Positions 1 through 8,017 of a DNA stretch of 64,000 nucleotides are shown piece by piece. The first letter of the stretch is position 1; the number at the start of each line of letters is the position of its first letter. The stretch covers positions 124,001 to 188,000 of the forward strand of contig NZ_LZIR01000008.1 in NCBI RefSeq assembly GCF_001667035.1. Reading direction: 5' to 3'. The stretch comes from Mycobacterium sp. 852002-51057_SCH5723018. Its GTDB lineage: Bacteria; Actinomycetota; Actinomycetes; Mycobacteriales; Mycobacteriaceae. The notes under the pieces were generated by a model. That model had not been told where the DNA came from, did not search any database, and saw only the letters and a program-made list of their open reading frames with translations. The position numbers were made by a program, and so were the translations under genes.

Positions 1-1
1 A

Positions 2-253
2 CTGCCAGTCCCCAGACCGACCTTGCCTTGTCATGCCGACGACCCCGACCTTTGGTTCGCCGAGGCCCCCGCGGACCTGGAGCGCGCCAAGACGCTGTGC
101 GCGGACTGCCCCGTTCGGCGCCAGTGCCTTTCGGCGGCGCTGGAACGGGCCGAACCCTGGGGCGTGTGGGGCGGCGAGATTTTCGAGCGGGGTTCGATCG
201 TGGGCCGCAAGCGTCCGCGCGGCCGTCCCCGCAAGGACGCCGTGGCCGCCTAG
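2..253 (+). CDS. whiB7: WhiB7 Fe-S transcription factor, 5' end outside the window
   Basis: The reading frame is already open at the left edge, so only the C-terminal part is seen. Four cysteines of the WhiB [4Fe-4S] fold are present (C in LPCH, C in TLCADC twice, C in RRQC), followed by the G[VI]WGG turn (PWGVWGGE) and a C-terminal AT-hook, RGRPRK, that is diagnostic of WhiB7 among WhiB proteins. The family binds the housekeeping sigma factor and activates intrinsic antibiotic resistance genes. The convergent neighbour is the Rv3197-type kinase, as in M. tuberculosis, which supports the call. The true start lies upstream; the TTG at 23 is not a start. Confidence 0.95.
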   Translation: MPVPRPTLPCHADDPDLWFAEAPADLERAKTLCADCPVRRQCLSAALERAEPWGVWGGEIFERGSIVGRKRPRGRPRKDAVAA

Positions 254-266
254 CGCAAAGGAGGCG

Positions 267-1610
267 CTAGACGACCACGGTGTCGGGCTCGGCGAAACCG
301 GGGATCAGTTCTTCCGACAGCGCCTTGATCGGCACATGCGCGTCCAGCTGGCACAGGATCGCGGCCACCGACGAGATCACCCGCATCGGGATGGCCAGCT
401 TGACCGGCAGGTCCATCTGCCGCGCCGTCTTGATCTGCGAGACCGACCGGTCGATCTGGACGGCGGTCATCTTCTGCAGCCACTTGCGGGTGTAGTGGAA
501 GACGTCGACCTGAATGGGCTCGACGTACTGGCGCAGCATTTCGTCGATGTCCCGCACCGATACCTGTTGGCCCTTCTGGATGAAGCCGGCCTTCTCCATC
601 GTCGGCAACAGCAGGTCGTAGTTCTTCTCCCGGGCCAGCCGCATGATCATCCCCAGCTCGATGGGGAAGCCGCCGGGCAGTGGTGCCACGGCACCGAAGT
701 CGATGACGCCCATCCGGTCGTCGGGCAGCAGCATGAAGTTTCCCGGGTGCGCGTCGCCGTGCATCATGCCCAGTCGGCGGGGCGCGTCGAAGGTGAGCTC
801 TAGCAGGCGGGTGCCCATTAGGTCGCGCTGGTCGGGGGTTCCGTTGCGGATGATCTCGGCCAACGGCACGCCGTCGATCCACTCCTGGATCACCACCTTG
901 GGCGAGCTGGCCACGATGCGCGGCACCGCGAAGTGCGGGTGGTCGTGATACGCCTTGGCGAAGGCGCGCTGGTTGTCGGCCTCCAGCCGGTAGTCCAGTT
1001 CCATCTCGGTGCGCTGGATCAGCTCGTCCACCACGCCCTGCACGTCGGCGCCCGGCGACAGCTGCTTGAGCACCCCGACCATCCGCTGCATCGTCTTGAG
1101 GTCGGCGCGCAGCGCCTCGTCGGCGCCCGGGTACTGGATCTTGACGGCCACCTCGCGGCCGTCGGACCACACCGCCTTGTGCACCTGGCCGATGCTGGCC
1201 GAGGCGACCGGGGTGTCGTCGAACGAACTGAACCGCTCCCGCCACTTGGTGCCCAGCTGGGCGTCGAGCACCCGGTGCACCTTGGCGGCGGGCAGTGGCG
1301 GGGCGTCCTTCTGCAGCTTGGTCAACGCTTCGCGGTAGGGCTCGCCGTACTCCTCGGGGATGGCGGCTTCCATCACCGACAGGGCCTGGCCGACCTTCAT
1401 CGCCCCGCCCTTGAGCTCACCGAGCACGGTGAACAGCTGGTTGGCGGCCTTCTCCAACATCTCGGCCTGGACTTCGTCCCTCGACTTACCCGTCAACCGC
1501 TTGCCGAAGCCCAGCGCCGCCCGGCCGGCGAATCCGACCGGAATGCTGGCCAGCTTCGCATTGCGCGCAGCGCGGCCGCGTTTGATGTCTGCCACGCATC
1601 CATCATCCAT
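267..1610 (-). CDS. ABC1/AarF-UbiB family atypical kinase (Rv3197-like)
   Basis: About 447 aa. Visible motifs are KxGQ (MKVGQALS), the Ala-rich loop (ASASIGQVH), VAVKIQYPG with the VAIK-type lysine, an HGDAHPGNF catalytic loop and IDFGAVA in place of DFG. These are the hallmarks of ABC1 atypical kinases. It closely resembles M. tuberculosis Rv3197, which lies beside whiB7 and has been linked to macrolide resistance. Alternative start: GTG at 1595 (VADIKRG), which matches the usual N-terminus of homologues; the ATG at 1610 adds five residues. It converges on whiB7 with a gap of about 13 bp. Confidence 0.9.
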   Translation of the reverse strand: MDDGCVADIKRGRAARNAKLASIPVGFAGRAALGFGKRLTGKSRDEVQAEMLEKAANQLFTVLGELKGGAMKVGQALSVMEAAIPEEYGEPYREALTKLQKDAPPLPAAKVHRVLDAQLGTKWRERFSSFDDTPVASASIGQVHKAVWSDGREVAVKIQYPGADEALRADLKTMQRMVGVLKQLSPGADVQGVVDELIQRTEMELDYRLEADNQRAFAKAYHDHPHFAVPRIVASSPKVVIQEWIDGVPLAEIIRNGTPDQRDLMGTRLLELTFDAPRRLGMMHGDAHPGNFMLLPDDRMGVIDFGAVAPLPGGFPIELGMIMRLAREKNYDLLLPTMEKAGFIQKGQQVSVRDIDEMLRQYVEPIQVDVFHYTRKWLQKMTAVQIDRSVSQIKTARQMDLPVKLAIPMRVISSVAAILCQLDAHVPIKALSEELIPGFAEPDTVVV

Positions 1611-1763
1611 GACGGTCGGTGCGAGGTGCTGTTGATCCGGCCACACCCGATTTCCGTGGTGTGGGCCGTAGGTTGTGTGCGGCCCGCCGAACGCGCAGCC
1701 AAAAGGTGGTAGCGGTCATCGAAACCGTTGACAAGAACCGCCAAGAACCGCAAGGAGGGCACC

Positions 1764-1847
1764 GTGACCGGAGACATCCTGGAGACCCTTGCCAGGGCAT
1801 ACGCAACAGCGTCGACGAAGGTCCCAGATCAGGGGCGGCTGGGCTAG
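1764..1847 (+). CDS. possible 27-residue peptide with a strong ribosome binding site
   Basis: A GTG at 1764 lies five bases after AAGGAGG (1752-1758), an unusually good Shine-Dalgarno, and opens a 27-codon frame: VTGDILETLARAYATA, then STKVPDQGRLG and TAG. It sits in the 230-bp gap between the kinase and the cyclodehydratase-like gene and overlaps the end of the latter, on the opposite strand. A TTGACA hexamer occurs at 1728-1733. No family is recognised. It could be a leader peptide, a small protein or a chance match. Confidence 0.3.
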   Translation: MTGDILETLARAYATASTKVPDQGRLG

Positions 1848-2725
1848 CCGCACGAGCACAATGTGCACAGTGGGTGCTTTGCCCACCGGCGCGCGACGAT
1901 GGAGCCCGCGTTGACGTCGAACTCCAGCGTCGCGTTGAGCGCGGCGGGCGGCGCCGGATCGGGCACCGCTTGCTGCCCGCGCACCGCCGCGATCACCCGG
2001 TTCACCTGGCTGAGCGCCAGCGCTGCGGTGGCCAGCAGGGTGGCCCGGTCGGCGACCCCAACGGTGTCGCGTAGCTGGGCGGCGATGGCCGGCCACGCGG
2101 CGTCGCGGTCGCTGCGATGCAGGTCGGCACAGCCGAGGCAGCTGGTGACCCCGGGGATCACCAGCGGGCCCACCAGGCCGGTGCCGTCTCGCACCCGGAC
2201 CGGGAGGTGCGGCACGCCCTGGCGGTGCAGGTCGCGGACCATGCGCGGGTCGGCGATCAGGTAGTCCGACAGCACCACCAGGTCCACGGCGGCCGGCGAC
2301 ACGGCGGCGTGCGGCTGGCTGCTGTGCGCGACCCGGGCCCCCGAGCAGCGCAGCGCCTCCACCAGCAGTTGCGACAGCGGCCCGCGGCCGTGGATGCGGA
2401 TCGACGCGGCCCGGCCCCGTGGGCGCCGGCATTCGGTCGCGACGCCGGCGCCGACGAGTTGCGCGACGAGGTTTGCCAGGCCGTCCGTGTCCGTCAAGCC
2501 GCGGTCGGTGGCCTGCCGCTGCAAATCGGCTATCGGTGTCGGCGAGCGCATGGAGCGCAGCAGTTTGGCCAGCTCGGCGGCGGCCAGGCCGCGCGGCGGA
2601 CGGACCAGGACGGCGCGGCGCGGATCCCAGCCGACCTGCACGGCACCGTCGGGTCGCAGCAGCACGGGCAGCGCCGGGTCCAGCGCGTACAGCGAAACCA
2701 CGGCCTTGGACAGGACCTGAGACAT
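1844..2725 (-). CDS. cyclodehydratase/E1-like zinc protein, TOMM-type (Rv3196-like)
   Basis: 293 aa. The N-terminal half (residues about 1-100) looks like a leader-peptide-binding winged-helix region. The second half resembles the ThiF/E1-derived cyclodehydratase partner of thiazole/oxazole peptide pathways: RIHGRGPLSQLLVEAL is the Rossmann-like start, and two cysteine pairs (CLGC near residue 191 and CTLC near the end) should bind zinc. It matches M. tuberculosis Rv3196 in sequence and position. No YcaO enzyme is in the window, so a peptide-modifying role is only suggested by family. Fragments of this gene recur downstream at 3657-3725 and 4561-4798. Confidence 0.8.
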   Translation of the reverse strand: MSQVLSKAVVSLYALDPALPVLLRPDGAVQVGWDPRRAVLVRPPRGLAAAELAKLLRSMRSPTPIADLQRQATDRGLTDTDGLANLVAQLVGAGVATECRRPRGRAASIRIHGRGPLSQLLVEALRCSGARVAHSSQPHAAVSPAAVDLVVLSDYLIADPRMVRDLHRQGVPHLPVRVRDGTGLVGPLVIPGVTSCLGCADLHRSDRDAAWPAIAAQLRDTVGVADRATLLATAALALSQVNRVIAAVRGQQAVPDPAPPAALNATLEFDVNAGSIVARRWAKHPLCTLCSCG

Positions 2726-2763
2726 GGATTGACACTGTGCCAGGCCGACGGGGCGCGGCGCGC

Positions 2764-2860
2764 TCAGTGATCCACAGGATCGCCGGCAGGGTCTTCAGCC
2801 TTCTTCTGACCCTGGCGACAGCCTCGTCGATGCGGCGACTGCGTTTCACGCCACGGGTTG
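2764..2860 (-). pseudogene. decayed copy of the Rv3195-like 3' end (copy 1)
   Basis: Read on the plus strand, this stretch begins CAGTGATCCACAGGA and contains CTGGCGACAGCCTCGTCGAT. It lines up with the true 3' end of the metalloprotease gene at 5424-5520 and with a second relic at 3768. No open frame survives. It lies just upstream of the Rv3196-like start, so the Rv3196/Rv3195 junction has been copied. Confidence 0.5.
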
Positions 2861-3030
2861 AGCCGGCACGACGGCGTCCTCGTGTGGCCGCGGTGAAGGG
2901 GCCTTCGTTGGACCTGCGGTCGAGGCATGGTGGACATGGCGACAGGCGTCGACACCAGGGGGGGAAGCGAAGGCCGAGCGGGTCTCAGCTGCCATAGGTG
3001 AAGTCGATGACGACCGAGTTCGCCATCGGC

Positions 3031-3276
3031 TTAGGCGATGTGCCCTAGCGCCGTTCTTTGAAGCGTCTTCGGCGATTCGCTAGCACCAGCAGCTCCAGCC
3101 GTTCTGCTTCGTTGCGGGTGGAGCCCGCCCTTCGTTTGGTGGTCGTCGTATAGGTCAAGCAGTGTCACGCGGAACCACCATGACGTGACTTGGAGGTGCA
3201 GCCAGTCGCGCAGTTCTTCTACGGTCATGTCGCGCCAGTCGCCGTAGCGGTGGCGTTGGTTGGGGTGTGTGTTCAT
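3031..3276 (-). CDS. hypothetical protein, 81 aa
   Basis: The ATG at 3276 is preceded by AAAGGA at 11 bases distance. The first 45 residues are compositionally protein-like, with Trp-rich segments DWRDMTVEELRDWLHLQV and TSWWFRVTLLDLYDD. The tail is Ala/Ser/Thr-rich and may be read-through into decayed DNA. It sits inside the Rv3196-Rv3195 scar beside an AT-rich stretch. No family is recognised. It may be a foreign remnant or a genuine small gene. Confidence 0.35.
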   Translation of the reverse strand: MNTHPNQRHRYGDWRDMTVEELRDWLHLQVTSWWFRVTLLDLYDDHQTKGGLHPQRSRTAGAAGASESPKTLQRTALGHIA

Positions 3277-3379
3277 CGGTGGTCATGTCCTTTCATTTGG
3301 GTTAGGCGTGCGAGACACCCGGAGTACCGGAGCACGTCGACGTAGCACGCGGCCGCCCCAGGTGCATAGAGCTTCAATG

Positions 3380-3449
3380 CCAGACTAGAAGTCTGGTATT
3401 TCGCATTAGACAATCGTTTAGTATCTAGAACGTTAATTTAAACGATTGT
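3380..3449. promoter_or_regulatory. two perfect inverted repeats in an AT-rich island
   Basis: CCAGAC-TAGAA-GTCTGG spans 3380-3396. A perfect 11-bp repeat, ACAATCGTTTA (3410-3420) and TAAACGATTGT (3439-3449), flanks an 18-bp spacer. The DNA here is far more AT-rich than its surroundings. It lies 104-173 bp upstream of the 81-aa gene on the minus strand, so an operator or promoter for that gene is possible. The bound factor is unknown. Confidence 0.4.
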
Positions 3450-3656
3450 TGGTATGTTCGCACTCAAGAGCCGCCGCGTCAGCGCCGCGTCGGCGCGCAC
3501 CCGGCTAAGGACCGGGTAGTTGTGCGACTGGTGTGACTTACAGCACGGTTGGGCACGTTGGGTGCACGAGGCTCAGCTCGAGCCTCAAAAACATGCTCTG
3601 CGCTGCGAGGATGCTTGTGCGATATTGGGATTGAACCAGCGGCAGATAGCTACTTG

Positions 3657-3725
3657 CGCACCGTCGGACCGCAGCAGTACCGGCATGGCCGGGTCTAGCG
3701 CGTAGGTGGAAAGCAGGGCCGGTGA
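3657..3725 (-). pseudogene. decayed copy of the Rv3196-like 5' end
   Basis: On the plus strand, GCACCGTCGGACCGCAGCAG, then CCGGGTCTAGCGCGTAG and GGAAAGCAGGGCC, match 2641-2705 of the intact Rv3196-like gene (codons of LRPDGAVQVG and LYALDPALPV) with scattered substitutions. No open frame continues. It is followed directly by a relic of the Rv3195-like 3' end, so the order of the ancestral junction is kept. Confidence 0.6.
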
Positions 3726-3767
3726 CACGGGTGCGCTGTGCCACGCGGCAGGCAGCCGCCTCGGTCA

Positions 3768-3960
3768 GTTATCCACAGGACCAGGCGCCGGGGCCTCGGG
3801 GTTTTCTCGAGCTTGGCGATCGCCTCGTCGATCCCGCTGGTGTCCCCGCCGATTGGCCCGGTCGATGAAACCGGCCGGGCTCGTCGCGGGCGTCGACACC
3901 GGCCTGGGTCACGCCGTCCTCGGCGATTGCACCGGGTATCTGAACGCCGTCGAGGACCAT
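3768..3960 (-). pseudogene. decayed copy of the Rv3195-like 3' end (copy 2)
   Basis: CAGTTATCCACAGGA, then GAGCTTGGCGATCGCCTCGT, CGCTGGTGTCCCCGCCGAT and CGGTCGATGAAACCGGCCGG match 5424-5550 of the intact metalloprotease gene, including the codons for FIDRVIGGDTSG and DEAIAKLE. Indels break the frame. Similarity fades after about 3900. Confidence 0.65.
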
Positions 3961-4000
3961 GAGCCTGGACGTTGCCGCCAATCTGGAACTCGAGGAACCG

Positions 4001-4231
4001 TTAGTGTTGTTCAGCCGGTGCGGGCGGCGGTGGGCATGGCTTGCCGCCGCGTATTCCAATGATCGTTCCCGTCGTCGTGGTTACCGGTCCGACCGTCACG
4101 CCACAGGGCCAGTTGGCCTGGTTGCCGGGATCATTCGGGTCCGGATCAGCTTGGGCGACCCCGGCGCTGAACGCCAGGGCGACTAGCGCCAGCCCCGCAG
4201 CGATGATTGGTGGTTTCCGCATTTTCTTCAC
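4001..4231 (-). CDS. small secreted Pro-rich protein, 76 aa
   Basis: A basic start (KKMRK), a hydrophobic core (IIAAGLALVALAFSAG) and an AQA-D cleavage site make a clear Sec signal peptide. The mature part of about 46 residues has two cysteines (WPCG and KPCPPPPAP), a Thr-rich stretch and a Pro-rich tail. GTG at 4231 follows GGAGGA; ATG at 4222 is an equally plausible start with AGAGG. No family is recognised. Small secreted mycobacterial proteins of this form are common. It lies within the scar between the Rv3196- and Rv3195-like genes. Confidence 0.65.
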   Translation of the reverse strand: MKKMRKPPIIAAGLALVALAFSAGVAQADPDPNDPGNQANWPCGVTVGPVTTTTGTIIGIRGGKPCPPPPAPAEQH

Positions 4232-4560
4232 CTCTAGCTATCCTCCGTAGCCAGTAGCCAGCATTCGCGTTCCTAGGCTAGTGCATCCTGGCCGGTGCGA
4301 GCGACCTCTGCCGGGCGTCGCCCACGCTGCTCGTAGACTTCGGAACGACGCCGTGCACTATGCGCGAATTGCGTTGTGCGCGTGTGCTTCGTTGTATGGG
4401 CTGGCCGTGAAAGCGGCAGCCTGCTCGCCCGGGGTGAAGGTGTAACCGCGTCGGGATTCCCGGTTGCGGTTGACGTCCCGCCGGTCGGTTGGCTGCTTCA
4501 TGCGGTCCGCCGAATGCGGTAGTCGCGTGCTGGGCGTCACTTCACTAAACGTGGTCCCAC

Positions 4561-4798
4561 TCAAGCGCAGCCCAGGCAACTGGTCACCGCGGGGATCACC
4601 AGCCGGGCCCACCAGGCCGGTGCCGTCTCGCACCCGGACCGGGAGGTGCGGCACGCCCTGGCGGTGCAGGTCGCGGACCATGCGCGGGTCGGCGATCAGG
4701 TAGTCCGCCAGCACCACCAGGTCCACGGCGGCCGGCGACAACACGGCGTGCGGCTGGCTGCTGTGCGCGACGCGGGCCCCCGCAGGCGGCGCAAGGAG
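4561..4798 (-). pseudogene. near-identical partial copy of the Rv3196-like gene
   Basis: From about 4590 to 4795 the sequence repeats 2150-2347 of the intact gene with only a few differences over roughly 200 bp, covering the codons of DYLIADPRMVRDLHRQGVPH. One difference near 4600 shifts the frame (GLVGPLVIPG becomes GLVGPAGDPR), and the copy has no start or end of its own. The high identity contrasts with the diverged relics at 2764, 3657 and 3768. That points to a recent duplication or to gene conversion. Confidence 0.8.
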
Positions 4799-4926
4799 TA
4801 AGCGCCGCACGTTTCCCGCCTCGCGACATCCCAAAATGATCGCCGTTGGGCGGTGGCAGAAGTGGGTAAGCAACGCAGTAGCGCGGCGTCATGTTATTTA
4901 GGTCACTGGTCGGAAGGCGGCATCGG

Positions 4927-5379
4927 ATGGTTAGTCATGAGGGGGGCCGGTGGGACGTCGGCACCGAGGGCAACGCGGTTTACCTTGAGCGCATCTCCGA
5001 GAGCGACAAGCAGTTGTTCGAGGATTCGTTGTCACCCGAGGAGGCCCGTGCACTGGCTGGTCTCTTGACGAAGTACGCAGACAAGGCCGAAGAGTCCGAG
5101 GACTCCGAGACATCCGACAAGGACTCCAAGAAGTCCGACAAGGACTCCGACAAGTCCGACAAGGACTCCAAGAAATCCGACAAGGACTCCAAGAAATCCG
5201 ACAAGGACTCCGACAAGTCCGACAAGGACTCCAAGAAATCCGACGAGGACTCCGACAAGTCCGACAAGGACTCCGAGAAATCCGACGAGGACTCCGAGAA
5301 ATCCGACAAGGACTCCGAGAAATCCGACGAGGAGTCAGACAAGTCCGAGGACGACGAAGACGAGGACAAGGCGGATTAG
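4927..5379 (+). CDS. acidic Ser/Asp/Lys heptad-repeat protein, about 150 aa
   Basis: The N-terminal 55 residues (GGRWDVGTEGNAVYLERI, then SESDKQLFEDSLSPEEARAL) form a compact, possibly helical domain. The rest is eleven tandem heptads of the form [DE]xxSxKS (for example DKDSKKS, DKDSDKS, DEDSEKS), ending in an acidic tail EDDEDEDKAD. There is no signal peptide or membrane segment. I chose ATG 4927, with GGAAGG about 10 bases upstream; ATG 4891 would add twelve basic residues. The repeat region should be disordered and highly charged. It is convergent with the metalloprotease gene. Function unknown. Confidence 0.6.
   Translation: MVSHEGGRWDVGTEGNAVYLERISESDKQLFEDSLSPEEARALAGLLTKYADKAEESEDSETSDKDSKKSDKDSDKSDKDSKKSDKDSKKSDKDSDKSDKDSKKSDEDSDKSDKDSEKSDEDSEKSDKDSEKSDEESDKSEDDEDEDKAD
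5116..5346 (+). repeat. eleven 21-bp tandem repeats encoding heptapeptides
   Basis: Units such as GACAAGGACTCCAAGAAGTC follow each other without spacers and stay in frame with the gene. Differences between units are mostly at the third and fifth codons (AAG, GAC or GAG). Such an array is prone to unit gain and loss by slippage, so copy number may vary between strains. Confidence 0.95.
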
Positions 5380-5421
5380 ACCGCGGAACCGGGGTTAGGC
5401 GGTGCGACGCCGCCGCCCCGA

Positions 5422-6798
5422 TCAGTTATCCGCTGAACCGCCGGGGCCGGGGTGGTCCCGGTTGCCCTCATCTTCCAGCTTGGCGATCGCCTCGTCGATG
5501 CCGCTGGTGTCCCCGCCGATGACGCGGTCGATGAAGCCGGCCGGCTCGTCGAGGTCCTCGGCGCCGGGCAGCAGGTCGGGGTGTTGCCAGATGGCGTCGC
5601 GGGCGTCGGCGCCGGCGGCCTCGGTCAGCCGGTCCCACAGCGCCGCGGCTTCGCGCAGTTTGCGGGGCCGCAGCTCGAGGCCGACGAGCGTCGCGAATGT
5701 CTGCTCGGCCGGGCCGCCGCTGGCCCGGCGCCGGCGCAGCGTCTCGCTGAGCGCGGCCGTGCCCGGAAGCCGGTCGCCCAGCGCCGCGGTGACCACCACC
5801 TGCACCCAGCCGTCGATCAAGGCCAGCAGCGTCTCCAGACGCTCCAGCGCCTGCTTCTGCGCCGGTGTCGCCTTGGGCTCGAATACTCCTTGGCCGAGCA
5901 GGTTCTCGATGGCTGCCGGATCGGCCAGCGACGCCGGGTTGAAGTCGCGGGCCAGCTCCTCGATGCCGGTCATGTCGATCTGCATTCCCCGGGCGTAGGC
6001 CTCCACCGCCCCCAGCAACTGGCTGGACAGCCACGGGACGTGGCTGAACAGCCGGTGGTGTGCGGCCTCACGGGCGGCCAGGAAGGTCAGGATCTCGCTG
6101 CGCGGCTGCTCGAGCCCGGCGGCGAACGACTCGACGGCATCCGGCATCATCGCGGCGATCCCCTTGGGACCCAGCGGCAGACCGATATCGGTGGAGGTCA
6201 GCACCTCGCGGGACAACCGGCCCAGCGCCTGCCCCAGCTGGGAGCCGAACGCCATGCCGCCCATCTGCGACATCATCGCCAGCAGCGGGCCGGCCATGCT
6301 CTTGGCCTCCTCGGGCAACGAGGACGCCCACACCGTCGCGATCTGCTCGGCCATCGGGTCGCACAGCCGCTTCCAGGTCGCCAAGGTGTTGTCGACCCAG
6401 TCGCTGGGGCTCCAGCCCACCGACTTGGTGGTGCCGGCCGGCAGCGCGGTCGCCCCGTCCAGCCACGTCTCGGCGAGGTGCACCGCGTCGGCGATCGCCT
6501 TGCTCGTCGAGGCAGGGACGGGCGGGACGAACCCGATCGAGCTAGACGCGACCCGTCGCGCCAATTCGTAGTTGACAGGTCCCGACGTTTTGCCGCCGGC
6601 CATCACGGTGCCCGCGCCGCTGAACATCTGACCCAGCTGCGTGAAGATCTGGCCCAGGTCGCCCATGCCGAAGTCCCCGCCCATGCCGAATCCGCCCGAC
6701 GGGTCGGACGACCCCGAGCCGGAGTCGGGATCTTTCTTCCCGCGCTTCTCGTGGTCGGGGTCGTCTCCCGAGGAGAAGCCGAAAGGCAGGTCAGACAT
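5422..6798 (-). CDS. zinc-dependent metalloprotease-like protein, DUF2342 (Rv3195-like)
   Basis: 458 aa. The N-terminus is disordered and Gly/Ser/Asp-rich. The body carries the family's conserved block: QLGQALGRLSREVLTSTDIG, then FLAAREAAHHRLF, where EAAHH takes the place of a zinc-binding HExxH. It is very similar to M. tuberculosis Rv3195. The ATG at 6798 (SDLPFGFSSGDDP) matches the known N-terminus; GTG 6816 would add six residues. It diverges from the PDZ protease gene across about 95 bp. Proteolytic activity is inferred from the family only. Confidence 0.88.
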   Translation of the reverse strand: MSDLPFGFSSGDDPDHEKRGKKDPDSGSGSSDPSGGFGMGGDFGMGDLGQIFTQLGQMFSGAGTVMAGGKTSGPVNYELARRVASSSIGFVPPVPASTSKAIADAVHLAETWLDGATALPAGTTKSVGWSPSDWVDNTLATWKRLCDPMAEQIATVWASSLPEEAKSMAGPLLAMMSQMGGMAFGSQLGQALGRLSREVLTSTDIGLPLGPKGIAAMMPDAVESFAAGLEQPRSEILTFLAAREAAHHRLFSHVPWLSSQLLGAVEAYARGMQIDMTGIEELARDFNPASLADPAAIENLLGQGVFEPKATPAQKQALERLETLLALIDGWVQVVVTAALGDRLPGTAALSETLRRRRASGGPAEQTFATLVGLELRPRKLREAAALWDRLTEAAGADARDAIWQHPDLLPGAEDLDEPAGFIDRVIGGDTSGIDEAIAKLEDEGNRDHPGPGGSADN

Positions 6799-6894
6799 AC
6801 CGTCAACGGTACTCACCGCCGGAACGGAACGTGCGATGCCGGGTCACGCTCGTAGCTGAACGGCCCTGAGCAGGGGCCGGATAGGGTAAGCGGC

Positions 6895-7926
6895 GTGAAC
6901 AGGCGGATTCTGACCTTGATCGTCGCGCTGGTGCCGATCGTGGTTTTCGGCGTGTTGCTGGCGGTGGTGACGGTGCCGTTCGTGTCGCTGGGGCCCGGCC
7001 CGACGTTCGACACGCTCGGTGAGGTCGACGGCAAGCAGGTCGTGGCGATCCAAGGCGCGACGACGCACCCGACGACCGGCCACCTCAACATGACGACGGT
7101 GTCCCAGCGCGACGAGCTGACCCTGGGCGAAGCGCTGACGCTGTGGCTCTCGGGCCAGGAACAACTGATGCCGCGCGATCTCGTCTACCCGCCGGGCAAG
7201 TCGCGCGAGGACGTCGACAAGGCCAACAACGCCGACTTCAAACAGTCCGAGGACAGCGCCGCCTACGCCGCCCTGGGTTACCTGAAGTACCCGCCCGCTG
7301 TCACCGTCGCCACGGTCACCGATCCCGGCCCCTCGGCGGGCAAGCTGAAGTCCGGTGACGCCATCGACGCGGTCAACGGCACCCCGGTGGCAACCGTCGA
7401 GCAGTTCACCGGCTTCTTGAAGAACACCAAACCGGGTCAGGTGGTGACCATCGACTACCGCCGCAAAAATGACCCGGCCGGCCCAATTGGCACGGCACAA
7501 ATCACCCTGGGCACCAACAAGGATCGCGACTACGGCTTTATGGGCGTCGCGGTCCTCGATGCGCCGTGGGCGCCGTTCGCCGTCGACTTCAACCTGGCCA
7601 ACGTGGGCGGCCCGTCTGCCGGATTGATGTTCAGCCTGGCGGTCGTCGACAAGCTCACTACCGGGGAACTCGCCGGCTCGAACTTCATCGCCGGGACCGG
7701 CACCATCTCCGTCGACGGCAAGGTGGGCCAAATCGGCGGCATCACCCACAAGATGGTCGCCGCCCACGCCGCGGGGGCCACGGTGTTTCTGGTGCCCGCC
7801 AAGAACTGCTACGAGGCCACCTCCGACAACCCGTCCGGGTTGCGGTTGGTGAAGGTCGAGACCCTCACCCAGGCGGTGGACGCCCTGCACGCGATCACCT
7901 CGGGGGGACAGCCGCCCAGTTGCTAG
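6895..7926 (+). CDS. PDZ-domain Lon-type (S16) serine protease, membrane anchored (Rv3194c-like)
   Basis: 343 aa from a GTG. The N-terminal signal anchor is ILTLIVALVPIVVFGVLL. A PDZ domain spans about residues 135-215 (PPAVTVATVTDPGPSAGKL, GDAIDAVNG). The C-terminal Lon-type catalytic domain has the nucleophile Ser in GGPSAGLMF and the Lys in GGITHKMVAA. The fold is that of YlbL/S16 proteases, facing the outside of the membrane. It matches M. tuberculosis Rv3194c in sequence and position. UPF0182 follows 91 bp later in the same direction. Confidence 0.92.
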   Translation: MNRRILTLIVALVPIVVFGVLLAVVTVPFVSLGPGPTFDTLGEVDGKQVVAIQGATTHPTTGHLNMTTVSQRDELTLGEALTLWLSGQEQLMPRDLVYPPGKSREDVDKANNADFKQSEDSAAYAALGYLKYPPAVTVATVTDPGPSAGKLKSGDAIDAVNGTPVATVEQFTGFLKNTKPGQVVTIDYRRKNDPAGPIGTAQITLGTNKDRDYGFMGVAVLDAPWAPFAVDFNLANVGGPSAGLMFSLAVVDKLTTGELAGSNFIAGTGTISVDGKVGQIGGITHKMVAAHAAGATVFLVPAKNCYEATSDNPSGLRLVKVETLTQAVDALHAITSGGQPPSC

Positions 7927-8017
7927 CCCGCTTCGCCCTGCGTGAGGTGCGTACAGTTGTGAGCTAGCAATCCTAGAAATCTCTACAGCCAGCAAGATCG
8001 ATCAGGGAGCGTAGCCA

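Noticed and set aside
1764..1847. Small frame considered as a proven peptide-antibiotic precursor
   Set aside because: No cysteine, no core-peptide motif and no YcaO gene nearby; kept only as a low-confidence small gene.
5116..5346. Regular repeats suggesting a CRISPR array
   Set aside because: Units are 21 bp, contiguous without spacers and in frame with a protein; they encode heptads.
5452..6855. 467-codon plus-strand frame opposite the metalloprotease gene
   Set aside because: Antisense shadow with Arg/Gln/Gly bias and no homology.
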